A stretch of DNA of 64,000 nucleotides from the NCBI RefSeq assembly GCF_013607875.1, contig NZ_VDES01000002.1:575638-639637 (forward strand), given 5' to 3'. This DNA comes from Blastomonas ursincola (GTDB lineage Bacteria > Pseudomonadota > Alphaproteobacteria > Sphingomonadales > Sphingomonadaceae). The position numbers were made by a program, and so were the translations under genes. Of this stretch, positions 28,889 through 37,686 are shown piece after piece (position 1 is the stretch's first letter; each line of letters opens with the position of its first letter). The notes under the pieces were generated by a model that saw only the letters and a program-made list of their open reading frames with translations, did no database searches and was not told the DNA's origin.

Positions 28889-30690
28889 TGACCGAAGCCT
28901 ATAAGATCATCGACCATGTGTACGACACGGTTGTCGTCGGCGCGGGCGGATCGGGCCTGCGCGCCACCATGGGCAGCGCCGAGGCGGGCCTGAAGACCGC
29001 GTGCATCACCAAGGTATTCCCCACCCGCAGCCACACCGTGGCGGCGCAGGGCGGCATCGCGGCCAGCCTGGGCAACAACTCTCCCGATCACTGGTCGTGG
29101 CACATGTACGATACCGTCAAGGGATCGGACTGGCTGGGCGATCAGGACGCGATCGAGTACATGGTGCGCGAAGCGCCCGCTGCGGTTTATGAGCTCGAGC
29201 ACGCGGGCGTGCCGTTCAGCCGCAACGACAACGGCACCATCTATCAGCGTCCGTTCGGCGGTCACATGCAGAACATGGGCGAAGGCCCGCCGGTGCAGCG
29301 CACCTGCGCCGCTGCCGACCGCACCGGCCATGCCATGCTGCACGCGCTTTACCAGCAGTCGCTGAAGTATGATTCGGACTTCTTCATCGAATATTTCGCC
29401 ATCGACCTGATCATGGAAGACGGCGTGTGCCGCGGCGTGATCGCGCTCTGCATGGAGGATGGCTCCATCCACCGCTTCCGCAGCCATGCCGTGGTTCTGG
29501 CAACGGGCGGTTCGGGCCGCTGCTATTTCTCCGCCACCTCGGCGCATACCTGCACCGGCGATGGCGGCGCGATGGTGCTGCGTGCGGGCCTGCCGTTGCA
29601 GGACATGGAATTCGTGCAGTTCCACCCGACCGGCATCTATGGCGCGGGCGTGCTGATCACCGAAGGTGCGCGCGGCGAGGGCGGCTATCTCACCAATTCC
29701 GAAGGCGAGCGCTTCATGGAGCGCTATGCCCCCTCGGCCAAGGACCTGGCGAGCCGCGACGTCGTCAGCCGCTCGATGGCCGCCGAGATCCGCGAAGGCC
29801 GCGGCGTCGGCAAGGAAAACGACCATATCTACCTGCATCTCGATCATATCGACGAGAAGGTGCTGGCCGAGCGCCTGCCGGGCATTACCGAGACGGGCAA
29901 GATCTTCGCGGGCGTCGACCTGACGCGCCAGCCGCTGCCGGTGGTGCCGACGGTGCACTATAATATGGGCGGCATACCCTGCAATTATCACGGCCAGGTC
30001 GTCACCATCAAGGATGGCAACCCCGACACCGTGGTCCCCGGCCTCTATGCCGTGGGTGAGGCGGCGTGCGTCTCGGTGCACGGCGCGAACCGTCTGGGCT
30101 CGAATTCGTTGATCGACCTCGTCGTGTTCGGCCGCGCGACCGGCCATCACCTGCGCGACACGATCAAGCCGGGCAGCCCGCACAAGGCGCTGCCCAAGGA
30201 TGCGGCCGATCTGGCGCTGTCGCGCCTCGATCATTTCCGCAACGCCAAGGGCGGATCGCCGACTGCGCAGATCCGCATGGACATGCAGAAGACGATGCAG
30301 AAGCACGCTGCCGTGTTCCGCGACACCCAGCTGCTGCAGGAAGGCACTGCACTGATGCAGCAGGTCAACAAGCGGATGGAGGACGTCCACGTCACCGACC
30401 GTTCGCTGATCTGGAACACGGACCTGATCGAGACGCTCGAGCTCGACAACCTCCTCAGCCAGGCGGTGTGCACCATCGAAAGCGCCAATGCCCGCAAGGA
30501 AAGCCGCGGCGCGCACATGCACGAGGATTATCCCGAGCGCGACGATGCCAATTTCATGAAGCACACCGTCAGCTGGTTCGAAGGCTGGGGCGGCAAGGGC
30601 GGCAAGGTGACGCTCGACTATCGCCCGGTCCACGAATACACGCTGAGCGACGAGGTCGAGTATATCAAGCCCAAGAAGCGGGTATATTGA
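28888..30690 (+). CDS. sdhA: Succinate dehydrogenase flavoprotein subunit
   Basis: Oxidises succinate to fumarate with covalently bound FAD. 600 residues. The dinucleotide site is [12 protein letters not shown]. The FAD-linking His is H49 in [11 protein letters not shown]. The substrate loop is [13 protein letters not shown], and the catalytic region is EFVQFHPTG and GARGEGG. Coupled to sdhD by a 1-base overlap. The iron-sulfur subunit sdhB, usually next, is absent here; the gene is followed by a hairpin and toxin-antitoxin genes. Confidence 0.95.
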   Translation: MTEAYKIIDHVYDTVVVGAGGSGLRATMGSAEAGLKTACITKVFPTRSHTVAAQGGIAASLGNNSPDHWSWHMYDTVKGSDWLGDQDAIEYMVREAPAAVYELEHAGVPFSRNDNGTIYQRPFGGHMQNMGEGPPVQRTCAAADRTGHAMLHALYQQSLKYDSDFFIEYFAIDLIMEDGVCRGVIALCMEDGSIHRFRSHAVVLATGGSGRCYFSATSAHTCTGDGGAMVLRAGLPLQDMEFVQFHPTGIYGAGVLITEGARGEGGYLTNSEGERFMERYAPSAKDLASRDVVSRSMAAEIREGRGVGKENDHIYLHLDHIDEKVLAERLPGITETGKIFAGVDLTRQPLPVVPTVHYNMGGIPCNYHGQVVTIKDGNPDTVVPGLYAVGEAACVSVHGANRLGSNSLIDLVVFGRATGHHLRDTIKPGSPHKALPKDAADLALSRLDHFRNAKGGSPTAQIRMDMQKTMQKHAAVFRDTQLLQEGTALMQQVNKRMEDVHVTDRSLIWNTDLIETLELDNLLSQAVCTIESANARKESRGAHMHEDYPERDDANFMKHTVSWFEGWGGKGGKVTLDYRPVHEYTLSDEVEYIKPKKRVY

Positions 30691-30720
30691 TCGGCTGAAA
30701 CGCTATCGGCAATGACATTG

Positions 30721-30756
30721 TTCGGGGCAGGGACCGTGCGCGGTTCCTGCCCCGAA
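30721..30756 (+). terminator. Long hairpin after sdhA
   Basis: TTCGGGGCAGGGACC pairs with GGTTCCTGCCCCGAA (one G-T pair) around a 6-nt loop. It lies 31 bp after the sdhA stop. There is no U-tract, so it may be a terminator or mRNA stabiliser, and may also face the convergent parE gene. Confidence 0.65.
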
Positions 30757-30772
30757 GCATGTCTGGGCCGTG

Positions 30773-31066
30773 TCAGAGATGCCGGTCGATATCCATCCGC
30801 TCGTGCAGGATGCGGATGATCTGCACCGTGTCTTCGATGACCAGATAGAAGATCAAGTGATGCCCGCACAGCAGCTTGCGGAATTCCTTCCCCTCACTGC
30901 GATAAACTGGATTACGCAGCGGAAAATCGGCCAGCGAAGACATACTCGCGCGCATCGCGGCGAGATAGTGCCGAGCCTGCGCTGTGCCCCATTACTGCAT
31001 GGTAAAGAAGGCAATAGCGTCCAGATCGCGGCGAGCAGCGGGGAGCAGGAGAACCTTATGCGGCAT
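30773..31066 (-). pseudogene. ParE/RelE-type toxin broken by one in-frame stop
   Basis: The frame from ATG 31066 reads MPHKVLLLPAARRDLDAIAF, then FTMQ, then TAA at codon 25 (30992-30994). It continues without a frameshift as WGTAQARHYLAAM and on to the end, 97 residues in all. A CAA-to-TAA change would restore a full ParE-like toxin, which normally poisons gyrase in this superfamily. The ATG overlaps the antitoxin stop by 11 bp, as in intact modules. A restart at the internal Met (codon 38) would give only the last 60 residues. Confidence 0.82.
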
Positions 31067-31298
31067 CGCCGAAATGGCGATGCATGAAGGCATCCCAGTC
31101 GAACGGCTCGGCAGGTCCGCTCGCCAGACCTTCGCGAAGCGCGGCGTTCAGTGCTTCGCGCCGTTCATCTTCGGCCATCAACCGCCGCATCGCCTCGCGC
31201 ACGACCTCGCTGGTCGAGCCGTACTCGCCCGATTCCACCTTGCGGCGGGCAAATTCCTGAAACGGCGCGCCAAGCGCAATGGATGTGTTCTTGGTCAT
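31056..31298 (-). CDS. ParD-type (CopG/RHH) antitoxin
   Basis: 80 residues. The ribbon-helix-helix DNA-binding N-terminus is TSIALGAPFQEFARRKVESG and STSEVVREAMRRLMAED; the C-terminal tail (about 45-80) would wrap the toxin. It is intact although the toxin is broken, so it may persist as an autorepressor or a neutraliser of related toxins. The promoter suggests a leaderless mRNA. Confidence 0.88.
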   Translation of the reverse strand: MTKNTSIALGAPFQEFARRKVESGEYGSTSEVVREAMRRLMAEDERREALNAALREGLASGPAEPFDWDAFMHRHFGDAA

Positions 31299-31304
31299 GG
31301 GGCG

Positions 31305-31323
31305 ATGATACCAGAATTTGGTA
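31305..31323 (-). promoter_or_regulatory. parD promoter -10 box and palindromic operator
   Basis: TATCAT (31310-31305) ends 6 nt before the parD ATG, predicting a start site at the A of ATG. Overlapping it, TACCA/TGGTA (31309-31323) forms an inverted repeat suited to RHH autorepression. The -35 box is weak, and no Shine-Dalgarno is seen. Confidence 0.5.
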
Positions 31324-31348
31324 ACAACGCCGATCTGGGCGCTGCAGT

Positions 31349-31639
31349 TTACAACAGTCGCTGGCTTGCTGCCTCGTACACAAGATTACGGTCCCGTCGC
31401 CCAACAGCGATGACGACGACCGTTACGCGCTCGTCCTCGACCTGATACACCAGCCGGTAGCCAGCCTTGCGCAGCTTGATCTTGTAGCAGTCGCGCATCC
31501 CGTGCAGCCGCGCGGAGGGAACATGTGGATTGCGCAGACGCTCTTCCAGCTTCTTCTTGAACTGGCTCCTTATCGTCGGAGCTAGCTTGGCCCATTCGCG
31601 CGAAGCCGCATCCAGAAACTCGAGCTCAAAGGTCTTCAA
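31349..31639 (-). CDS. RelE-family toxin
   Basis: 96 residues typical of RelE mRNA interferases: EFLDAASREWAKLAPTIRSQFKKKL at the start, then KIKLRKAGYRLVYQV and VVVIAVGRRDR. The conserved basic and aromatic residues of the C-terminal half (YRLVY, GRRDR) are present, so the toxin is probably active. It overlaps the upstream antitoxin by 14 bp. Confidence 0.88.
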   Translation of the reverse strand: MKTFELEFLDAASREWAKLAPTIRSQFKKKLEERLRNPHVPSARLHGMRDCYKIKLRKAGYRLVYQVEDERVTVVVIAVGRRDRNLVYEAASQRLL

Positions 31640-31880
31640 TGCGCACCTTGATGCGTTCCTGGTTCTCGCTCAGCCGCTGGCGGACGATCTCGGCGAGCTC
31701 CATGTCTTCCAGCCGCTCCATCAGCGCCGCCCAGGCCTTGGCGGGGACCAGATAGGCGGCAGGCGTGTTGCGATTGAGTACGGCCAGCGGCATCCCGTCC
31801 GCCGCCTCGATCGCGGCGCTGGGGTTCTTCTTCAGGTCGCTGATGCTGATGCAGCGTTCGGCCAGGATGTCGTGGATCAT
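31626..31880 (-). CDS. RelB/Phd-YefM-type antitoxin
   Basis: 84 residues starting MIHDILAERCISISDLKKNPSAA, matching the usual start of this family, with AYLVPAKAWAALMERLED in the middle. An ATG six codons upstream is rejected: it lies between the -35 and -10 boxes of the promoter, upstream of the predicted transcription start. Cotranscribed with the RelE-type toxin. Confidence 0.88.
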   Translation of the reverse strand: MIHDILAERCISISDLKKNPSAAIEAADGMPLAVLNRNTPAAYLVPAKAWAALMERLEDMELAEIVRQRLSENQERIKVRIEDL

Positions 31881-31886
31881 GACCGG

Positions 31887-31915
31887 ATAATAGGTCATTT
31901 AACAGGTCGCGTCAA
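31887..31915 (-). promoter_or_regulatory. Consensus promoter of the relBE module, leaderless geometry
   Basis: TTGACG (31915-31910), 17-bp spacer, TATTAT (31892-31887), then 6 nt and the antitoxin ATG at 31880. The predicted transcription start is the A of ATG. No ribosome-binding site exists between. Confidence 0.65.
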
Positions 31916-31936
31916 TTTGCCTACCGTCCAAATAAA

Positions 31937-31967
31937 ACCGGCCGGAAGCGCGGAGCTTCCGGCCGGT
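31937..31967 (-). terminator. Intrinsic terminator of pnp
   Basis: 13-bp perfect stem, ACCGGCCGGAAGC with GCTTCCGGCCGGT, 5-nt loop, followed on the minus strand by TTTTATTT. It lies 48 bp after the pnp stop. Confidence 0.88.
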
Positions 31968-32014
31968 CTTTGTCACGTCGCGGGATGAACCCATGACGCC
32001 AGCATCTGCCAGTC

Positions 32015-34336
32015 TCAGCTTTCGCCGGTGATGAAGTCGGGCAGGCCGGCGTCGCCGCCGCTCTCGCCGCCTTCCGAGCGCTCGGGGCGACCACGGCCGC
32101 GGCCGCCTCCGCCCGAACGCTCGCCGCCACGGTCACCGCCGCGACCACGACCGCCGTCGCCATCGCGACGGGGGCGACGGTCACCGCGGTCACCACGCTC
32201 GCCACGCTCGCGGGGTTCGCGGGCAGGGCGGGTGTCTTCCAGCTCTTCACCGGTTTCCTGATCGACAACGCGCATCGACAGGCGCACCTTGCCGCGCGGA
32301 TCGATCTCGAGAACCTTGACCTTCACTTCCTGGCCTTCGGACAGGACATCGGCCACCTTCTCGACCCGCTCGTTGCGGATTTCCGAAACGTGGACCAGGC
32401 CGTCCTTGCCGCCCATAAAGTTCACGAACGCACCGAAATCGACCAGGTTGACGACCTTGCCGTTGTAGATCTTGCCGACTTCGGCTTCCTCGACGATGCC
32501 CAGAATCCACTTCTTGGCAGCCTCGATCTGGCTGAGGTCGGACGAGCTGATCTTGATCAGGCCTTCGTCGTCGATATCCACCTTCGCGCCGGTTTCGGCG
32601 ACGATCTCGCGGATCACCTTGCCGCCGGTGCCGATGACTTCGCGGATCTTCGACTTGTCGATCTGGATCGTCTCGATGCGCGGCGCATGGGCCGACAGTT
32701 CGGTGCGGACTTCGCCCAGCGCCTTGGCCATTTCGCCCAGGATGTGCGCGCGACCTTCCTTGGCCTGTGCCAGCGCCTGCGCCATGATCTCGCGGGTGAT
32801 GCCGGCAATCTTGATGTCCATCTGCATCGTGGTGATGCCTTCGGACGTGCCGGCGACCTTGAAGTCCATGTCGCCCAGGTGATCTTCGTCACCCAGGATG
32901 TCGGAGAGAACCGCGAATTCGCTGCCTTCCAGGATCAGGCCCATGGCGATGCCCGACACCGGACGCTTGAGCGGAACGCCCGCGTCCATCATCGAAAGCG
33001 AGCCGCCGCACACCGTGGCCATCGACGACGAGCCGTTGGACTCGGTAATGTCGGAGAGCACACGGATGGTATAGGGGAACTCGTCCTTGCTGGGCAGCAC
33101 GGGGTGCAGCGCACGCCATGCCAGCTTGCCATGGCCGACTTCACGACGGCCCGGCGCGCCGAAGCGACCGACTTCACCGACCGAATAGGGCGGGAAGTTA
33201 TAGTGCAGCATGAAGCTCTCGTACGACAGGCCGGTGAGGCCGTCGATCATCTGCTCGCTGTCTTTGGTGCCCAGCGTGGTGGTGCAGATCGACTGGGTTT
33301 CACCGCGCGTGAACAGCGCCGAACCGTGCGTGCGCGGCAGGAAGCCGACCATCGCCTCGATCGGACGGATCTGCGTGGTGGTGCGGCCGTCGATGCGGCT
33401 GCCGTCCTTGAGGATGGCACCGCGGACGATTTCCGCTTCCAGCTTCTTCATCAGCTTCTGCGCGGCCATCTGGTCCTGCGGCGTCGCATCGGCAAAGGCT
33501 TCCTTCGCCTTGGCGCGCGCTTCGTTGAGCGCGTTCGAGCGGGCCGACTTGTCGGTCAGCTTGTAGGCCGCGGCAATGTCCGCACCGATCAGGTCCTTCA
33601 GCTTCTGCTTGGCAGCGCTCAGGTCAGCCTGCGGAGCCATTTCCCACGGATCCTTGGCCGCCTGTTCGGCCAGCTTGATGATCGCGTCGGTGACCTGGCG
33701 GCAGGCCTCGTGCGCGAACTCGACGGCGCCGAGCATTACTTCTTCGGACAGCTCCTTGGCTTCCGATTCGACCATCATCACCGCGTCATGCGTGGCAGCG
33801 ACGACCAGATCGAGCTCGCCTTCCTTGACCTCGTCCATCGACGGGTTGAGCTGATATTCGCCATCCTTGTAGCCGATGCGCGCCGCGCCGATCGGGCCCA
33901 TGAAGGGCACGCCCGACAGGGTGAGCGCAGCCGAGGCAGCGACCATCGCGACGATATCGGGCTCGGATTCGCCGTCGAACGACAGCACCTGCGCGATCAC
34001 GTTGATCTCGTTGTAGAAACCTTCGGGGAACAGCGGGCGGACGGGACGGTCGATCAGGCGGCTGGTCAGCGTTTCCTTCTCGGTCGCGCCGCGCTCACGC
34101 TTGAAGAAGCCGCCGGGGATGCGGCCTGCTGCGGAGAATTTTTCCTGGTAGTGGACGGTCAGCGGGAAGAAGTCCTGGCCTTCCTTCACTGACTTGGCGG
34201 CGGTCACGGCGCACAGCACCACGGTCTCGCCATAGGTGGCCAGCACAGCGCCGTCCGCCTGGCGGGCAATACGGCCCGTTTCGAGCTTGAGGGTCTTTCC
34301 GCCCCACTCGATTTCTACAGTCTTTACGTCAAACAT
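32015..34336 (-). CDS. pnp: Polyribonucleotide nucleotidyltransferase
   Basis: 3'-5' phosphorolytic exoribonuclease of the RNA degradosome. 773 residues: two RNase PH domains (about 10-210 and 315-540, with [14 protein letters not shown] and GIAMGLI), a KH domain ([15 protein letters not shown], about 560) and an S1 domain ([24 protein letters not shown], about 625-690). A long Arg/Gly/Asp-rich tail (about 705-765) is extra to the E. coli length and may bind RNA. The ATG preceded by AAGGA gives [11 protein letters not shown]; a 50-codon upstream extension is rejected. It follows rpsO in the standard order. Confidence 0.95.
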   Translation of the reverse strand: MFDVKTVEIEWGGKTLKLETGRIARQADGAVLATYGETVVLCAVTAAKSVKEGQDFFPLTVHYQEKFSAAGRIPGGFFKRERGATEKETLTSRLIDRPVRPLFPEGFYNEINVIAQVLSFDGESEPDIVAMVAASAALTLSGVPFMGPIGAARIGYKDGEYQLNPSMDEVKEGELDLVVAATHDAVMMVESEAKELSEEVMLGAVEFAHEACRQVTDAIIKLAEQAAKDPWEMAPQADLSAAKQKLKDLIGADIAAAYKLTDKSARSNALNEARAKAKEAFADATPQDQMAAQKLMKKLEAEIVRGAILKDGSRIDGRTTTQIRPIEAMVGFLPRTHGSALFTRGETQSICTTTLGTKDSEQMIDGLTGLSYESFMLHYNFPPYSVGEVGRFGAPGRREVGHGKLAWRALHPVLPSKDEFPYTIRVLSDITESNGSSSMATVCGGSLSMMDAGVPLKRPVSGIAMGLILEGSEFAVLSDILGDEDHLGDMDFKVAGTSEGITTMQMDIKIAGITREIMAQALAQAKEGRAHILGEMAKALGEVRTELSAHAPRIETIQIDKSKIREVIGTGGKVIREIVAETGAKVDIDDEGLIKISSSDLSQIEAAKKWILGIVEEAEVGKIYNGKVVNLVDFGAFVNFMGGKDGLVHVSEIRNERVEKVADVLSEGQEVKVKVLEIDPRGKVRLSMRVVDQETGEELEDTRPAREPRERGERGDRGDRRPRRDGDGGRGRGGDRGGERSGGGGRGRGRPERSEGGESGGDAGLPDFITGES

Positions 34337-34509
34337 GGATTTTCCTTGTCGAACCCGGTGCGCCCTATTGCGGACCGGGGCCTCTTCAATTGCCAGACTG
34401 ACCGGCCTGGCGCGGTTCGGGGCCATATCTTGCCCCGGCTGGCCCAGATCCGCCTCATTGCGAAAGGGCCGTTGGATACCGCGCACTTTAATTTCATGGC
34501 GCGGATAAA

Positions 34510-34536
34510 CGAACGGCCCCGCTGGGGGGCCGTTCG
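34510..34536 (-). terminator. Hairpin between rpsO and pnp
   Basis: CGAACGGCCCC and GGGGCCGTTCG form an 11-bp stem with loop GCTGG. The trailing minus-strand sequence is GTTTATCC, a weak U-run. It could be a partial terminator or an RNase III-type processing site controlling pnp. Confidence 0.6.
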
Positions 34537-34543
34537 AGAATGC

Positions 34544-34813
34544 TTACTTGCGGAGACCCAGCTTGCCGATCAGGTCGGTATAGCGGGCTTCGTCCTTCTT
34601 CTTGAGATAGTCGAGCAGCGAGCGACGCTTGTTGACCATCATCAGAAGACCGCGACGCGAGTGGTTATCCTTGTGGTGCGACTTGAAGTGCTCGGTCAGG
34701 TTGTTGATGCGCTCGGTCAGGATGGCAACCTGCACCTCGGGCGAGCCGGTGTCGTTGGCTTCGCGCGCATATTCCTTGATCACTTCTTCCTTGCGCTCTG
34801 CGGTAATCGTCAT
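34544..34813 (-). CDS. rpsO: 30S ribosomal protein S15
   Basis: 89 residues, standard length, with [22 protein letters not shown] and [21 protein letters not shown]. It binds 16S rRNA early in 30S assembly. It lies between truB and pnp, as in most proteobacteria. Confidence 0.97.
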   Translation of the reverse strand: MTITAERKEEVIKEYAREANDTGSPEVQVAILTERINNLTEHFKSHHKDNHSRRGLLMMVNKRRSLLDYLKKKDEARYTDLIGKLGLRK

Positions 34814-34831
34814 GTCTTCATTCCTCGAACA

Positions 34832-35857
34832 TCATCCAAAGTTGAAGCCGCGCACCACGCGGACCTCCTGGTCCGAAAGCGATACCAGTGCGAGCGGAGC
34901 ATCATCGCTCCCCCGCGCCCAATATCGCCCATCGTGTGCGGCAATCCCGGTCACGACCTGCCCCATGCGGAGCCGCCTTGCCTGATCGGGAGTGAGGTCA
35001 AGAGCCGGGATGTCGGCCAGCCCTGCCTCGAATGGCAAGATTACGTCTTCTGGGGCCGCGCCTTGGCGGATTTCGTCCAGTTTGTCCAGCGGAATCGCTT
35101 GCGCCAACCCGAACGGCCCAGCCTGGGTGCGGCGGAGCATCGTCACATGGCCCACCGTGCCGAGCGCCTGCGCGATGTCGCGCGCGAGGCAGCGGATGTA
35201 CGTGCCCTTGGAGACATGGGCGGTGAGGGTGATCTGGTCGAGCGGAAGTTCAATCGCTCCAATGCCGTCACCCTGAACTTGTTTCAGGGTCCATTTATCG
35301 TCTTGCAGCTTCGGCTGCTGGGGCACGATCGATCCTGAAACAAGTTCAGGATGACGGACAAGCAATCGATGAACGTTTACGCTCCTGCTCGCCAGTTCCA
35401 CGGTCTCGCCGGCGCGCGCCAGATCATAGGCGCGCTGGCCATCGACCTTGAGCGCGGAAAAGGCGGGAGGCACCTGCTCGATCGGCCCGGTAAAGCGCGG
35501 CAGCACTGCCTCGATCTCGGCGAGCGCCGGTCGCACGTCGCTGGTCGCTACCGGTTTGCCTTCGACATCGAGCGTGTCGGTCTCCACCCCGAAGCGAACC
35601 GTGAAATCATAAGTCTTGTCGCCGTTGAGCATCTGGCCGGTGAGCTTGGTCGCCTCGCCCAGCGCGATCGGCAGCACGCCGGTGGCGAGCGGGTCGAGCG
35701 TGCCGCCATGGCCGACCTTGACCTTGCCGAACCCGCCCTGGCGGAACGCGCGCTTGACCGCGGTCACCGCGTCGGTCGAGCCCATGGCATAGGGTTTGTC
35801 GAGAATGATCCATCCGTGCATCCGCTGCCCGTTAGCAGTGTTGCGCCCCATGGCCAA
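34832..35857 (-). CDS. truB: tRNA pseudouridine(55) synthase with in-frame repeat insertion
   Basis: Makes pseudouridine 55 in tRNA T-loops. 341 residues. The catalytic Asp is D55 in GGTLDPLATG; the later motif SKGTYIRCLARD marks the conserved core. Residues about 167-197 (RHPELVSGS near the start, LKQVQGD at the end) are translated from the 89-bp repeat at 35267-35355. They are inserted between SVNVHRLLV and GIGAIELPLD, where homologues have a short beta connection. No stop or frameshift results. The start could be either of two ATGs two codons apart. Confidence 0.93.
   Translation of the reverse strand: MAMGRNTANGQRMHGWIILDKPYAMGSTDAVTAVKRAFRQGGFGKVKVGHGGTLDPLATGVLPIALGEATKLTGQMLNGDKTYDFTVRFGVETDTLDVEGKPVATSDVRPALAEIEAVLPRFTGPIEQVPPAFSALKVDGQRAYDLARAGETVELASRSVNVHRLLVRHPELVSGSIVPQQPKLQDDKWTLKQVQGDGIGAIELPLDQITLTAHVSKGTYIRCLARDIAQALGTVGHVTMLRRTQAGPFGLAQAIPLDKLDEIRQGAAPEDVILPFEAGLADIPALDLTPDQARRLRMGQVVTGIAAHDGRYWARGSDDAPLALVSLSDQEVRVVRGFNFG
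35267..35355. repeat. 89-bp palindromic element, copy A3, inside truB
   Basis: GTCACCCTGAACTTG...CAAGTTCAGGATGAC, identical in length to A1 and A2. On the coding (minus) strand it is read in the frame giving RHPELVSGS...LKQVQGD, a frame without stops. The net insertion in the protein is about 30 codons, i.e. 89 bp plus one base. Confidence 0.88.
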
Positions 35858-35875
35858 ATGCGAAGGGCAGGGGCG

Positions 35876-36421
35876 TCAGGCCCGGCTGCGTTCCCAATCC
35901 TCGCGCAGCAGGCCGAAGACGCAGGTGTCGCGGACAAAGCCGGTCCAGGTGATGCGGTTGCGGCGCAGCGTCCCTTCATGCATCGCACCGAGCTTGCGCA
36001 CTGCGGCCTGGCTGCGCAGGTTGCGCGCATCGACGCGGAATTCGATGCGGGTATAGCCCTGCGCAAAGGCATGCTCGATCATCAGCCGCTTCATTCGCGT
36101 GTTGACGCCTGCAGCACCCCGTGCCGATGGCTCAATATAGGTTCCGCCGATCTCGACGACATGGTTGCGCGTATCGGGGTTGATATAGCTCGACATGCCG
36201 ATCACCTGATCGCGCCACAGCACGGCAAAGCGCACCCAGCTGGTGGTGGCGTGGAACTCCTCCATCGCCTTGTCGAAATGCTCGCCCAGCATCGATATGG
36301 GGTAGATATCCCAGATCTCGGTATCGCGCGCGCACGCGGCGCGCAGCGGTTCGACATGATGGTCGGCGAGCAGCTCGAGCCGAAGGTCGCCATCGCTCAG
36401 CATAGTGCGAAGGCCGCTCAT
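35876..36421 (-). CDS. GNAT family N-acetyltransferase (RimJ/RimL-like)
   Basis: 181 residues. Acetyl-CoA site region: EIGGTYIEPSARGAAGVNTRMKRL. Following strand and helix: RIEFRVDARNLRSQAAVRKLGA and HEGTLRRNRI, typical of RimJ/RimL-like enzymes. The start ATG overlaps the tdk stop (ATGA), so the two are translationally coupled. Substrate unknown. Confidence 0.83.
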   Translation of the reverse strand: MSGLRTMLSDGDLRLELLADHHVEPLRAACARDTEIWDIYPISMLGEHFDKAMEEFHATTSWVRFAVLWRDQVIGMSSYINPDTRNHVVEIGGTYIEPSARGAAGVNTRMKRLMIEHAFAQGYTRIEFRVDARNLRSQAAVRKLGAMHEGTLRRNRITWTGFVRDTCVFGLLREDWERSRA

Positions 36422-36993
36422 GCCAGCCGCGCCATGAAATGCTTGCGGCACAGCGCGATATAACGGTCATTGCCGCCAATCTCGGTCTGCGCGCCCTGTT
36501 TCACAGCATGACCCGCAGCATCGACCCGCAGGTTCATCGTCGCCTTGGCGCCGCATTCGCACACGGCCTTCAGCTCGACCAGATGGTCGGCGATCGCCAG
36601 CAATTGCGCGCTGCCTGGGAAGAGTTCGGCCTGGAAATCGGTGCGCAGCCCATAGCAGAGCACCGGAATCCGCAGCTCGTCGCAAATGCGCGCGCACTGG
36701 AAGACCTGCGTCTTGGTGAGGAACTGCGCCTCGTCGACCAGCACGCAATCAAGCGGGGCCGAGGCCAAGTCCAGCGCCACCGCTGCAAAGATGTCGGTCT
36801 CCGGCTCGAACAGATGCGCGGGCGCTTTTAGGCCGATGCGCGAGGTGATCTGTCCCGCGCCATAGCGATCGTCGAACGCCGCCGTCCACAGCATCGCCCG
36901 CATCCCGCGCTCGGCATAGTTGAACGCCGCCTGGAGCAGCGTGGAAGATTTGCCCGCGTTCATCGAGGCGTAGTAGAAATAGAGCTTGGCCAT
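36418..36993 (-). CDS. tdk: Thymidine kinase
   Basis: Phosphorylates thymidine for the salvage pathway. 191 residues, standard for the type II enzyme. P-loop ASMNAGKS (9-16), Walker B-like VLVDEAQF, and lasso-region Cys residues (VCECG). Coupled by overlap to both the PIN gene upstream and the GNAT gene downstream. Confidence 0.94.
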   Translation of the reverse strand: MAKLYFYYASMNAGKSSTLLQAAFNYAERGMRAMLWTAAFDDRYGAGQITSRIGLKAPAHLFEPETDIFAAVALDLASAPLDCVLVDEAQFLTKTQVFQCARICDELRIPVLCYGLRTDFQAELFPGSAQLLAIADHLVELKAVCECGAKATMNLRVDAAGHAVKQGAQTEIGGNDRYIALCRKHFMARLA

Positions 36994-37418
36994 CAGGGGA
37001 GTTTTCCAACAGTTTCAATCGGAACCGGGCTTTCGCCTCCGGCCTTGCGGGCAATGGCTTTGTCAAAGGTCGCGAAAATCGGGGCTGCGCCGGTTGCCGC
37101 GACGATGTGCATCATGTCGGCCCAATCAGCGCCTTGGAGAAATCGGTCTATCGCCCATAAGACCGAGTTGCTGTGTTCCACCTGCACATGTTCGACTTCA
37201 ACGACTTTGTGCAGCATACTGGCGACGATGGGCCTCGGGATTTTCAGCGCCTTTTCGAGGACCCAGCCGAGCTCGGTTAGCACTGTCAGCGAGACATAAG
37301 CCGGTTCACGAAGAATTTGGATCGCCAGCGCGGATTGCGCAGGATCATCACCAAGCAGCCATCGCGCCAGAATGTTTGTATCGACGGCCCGCACGCGATT
37401 ATCGGCCAGCAACGGCAT
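36993..37418 (-). CDS. PIN-domain (VapC-like) toxin
   Basis: 141 residues. Acidic PIN residues: D13 in AVDTNILARWL, E in LTELGWVL, D in GADWADMMH and D in FATFDKAIA, the usual metal-binding set for an RNase. The start overlaps the antitoxin gene by 20 bp. The stop overlaps the tdk ATG by 1 base, so tdk probably depends on this transcript. Confidence 0.87.
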   Translation of the reverse strand: MPLLADNRVRAVDTNILARWLLGDDPAQSALAIQILREPAYVSLTVLTELGWVLEKALKIPRPIVASMLHKVVEVEHVQVEHSNSVLWAIDRFLQGADWADMMHIVAATGAAPIFATFDKAIARKAGGESPVPIETVGKLP

Positions 37419-37680
37419 CCATGTCCGGATCGTCGATATCCGGTGACCAGCTCAATCTTTCGATCGGTATCGGGGGCCCCTCGTGCCGGTACATCTGCCG
37501 AAGTTCGCGTGTGGCTTCCTCGATGGAGAGCCGCTTCGTGCGCGCCACGGGGCGGAGCATGACACCGTCGCCCATCGGGATCACCTCGAGGTCCCGGCCC
37601 TGTGCCCAGCCGAGGCGATCGCGAACATCCTTGGGGATCACTATTTGCCCCTTGGCGGAAAGGCGGGTGACGTCGTTCAT
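37399..37680 (-). CDS. AbrB/SpoVT-type antitoxin
   Basis: 93 residues. N-terminal swapped-hairpin DNA-binding motif: TRLSAKGQIVIPKDVRDRLG (5-24), followed by VIPMGDGVMLRPV. The C-terminal part (about 50-93) should bind the PIN toxin. The promoter overlaps the rbfA stop and suggests a leaderless message. Confidence 0.88.
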   Translation of the reverse strand: MNDVTRLSAKGQIVIPKDVRDRLGWAQGRDLEVIPMGDGVMLRPVARTKRLSIEEATRELRQMYRHEGPPIPIERLSWSPDIDDPDMDAVAGR

Positions 37681-37686
37681 GGCGCA

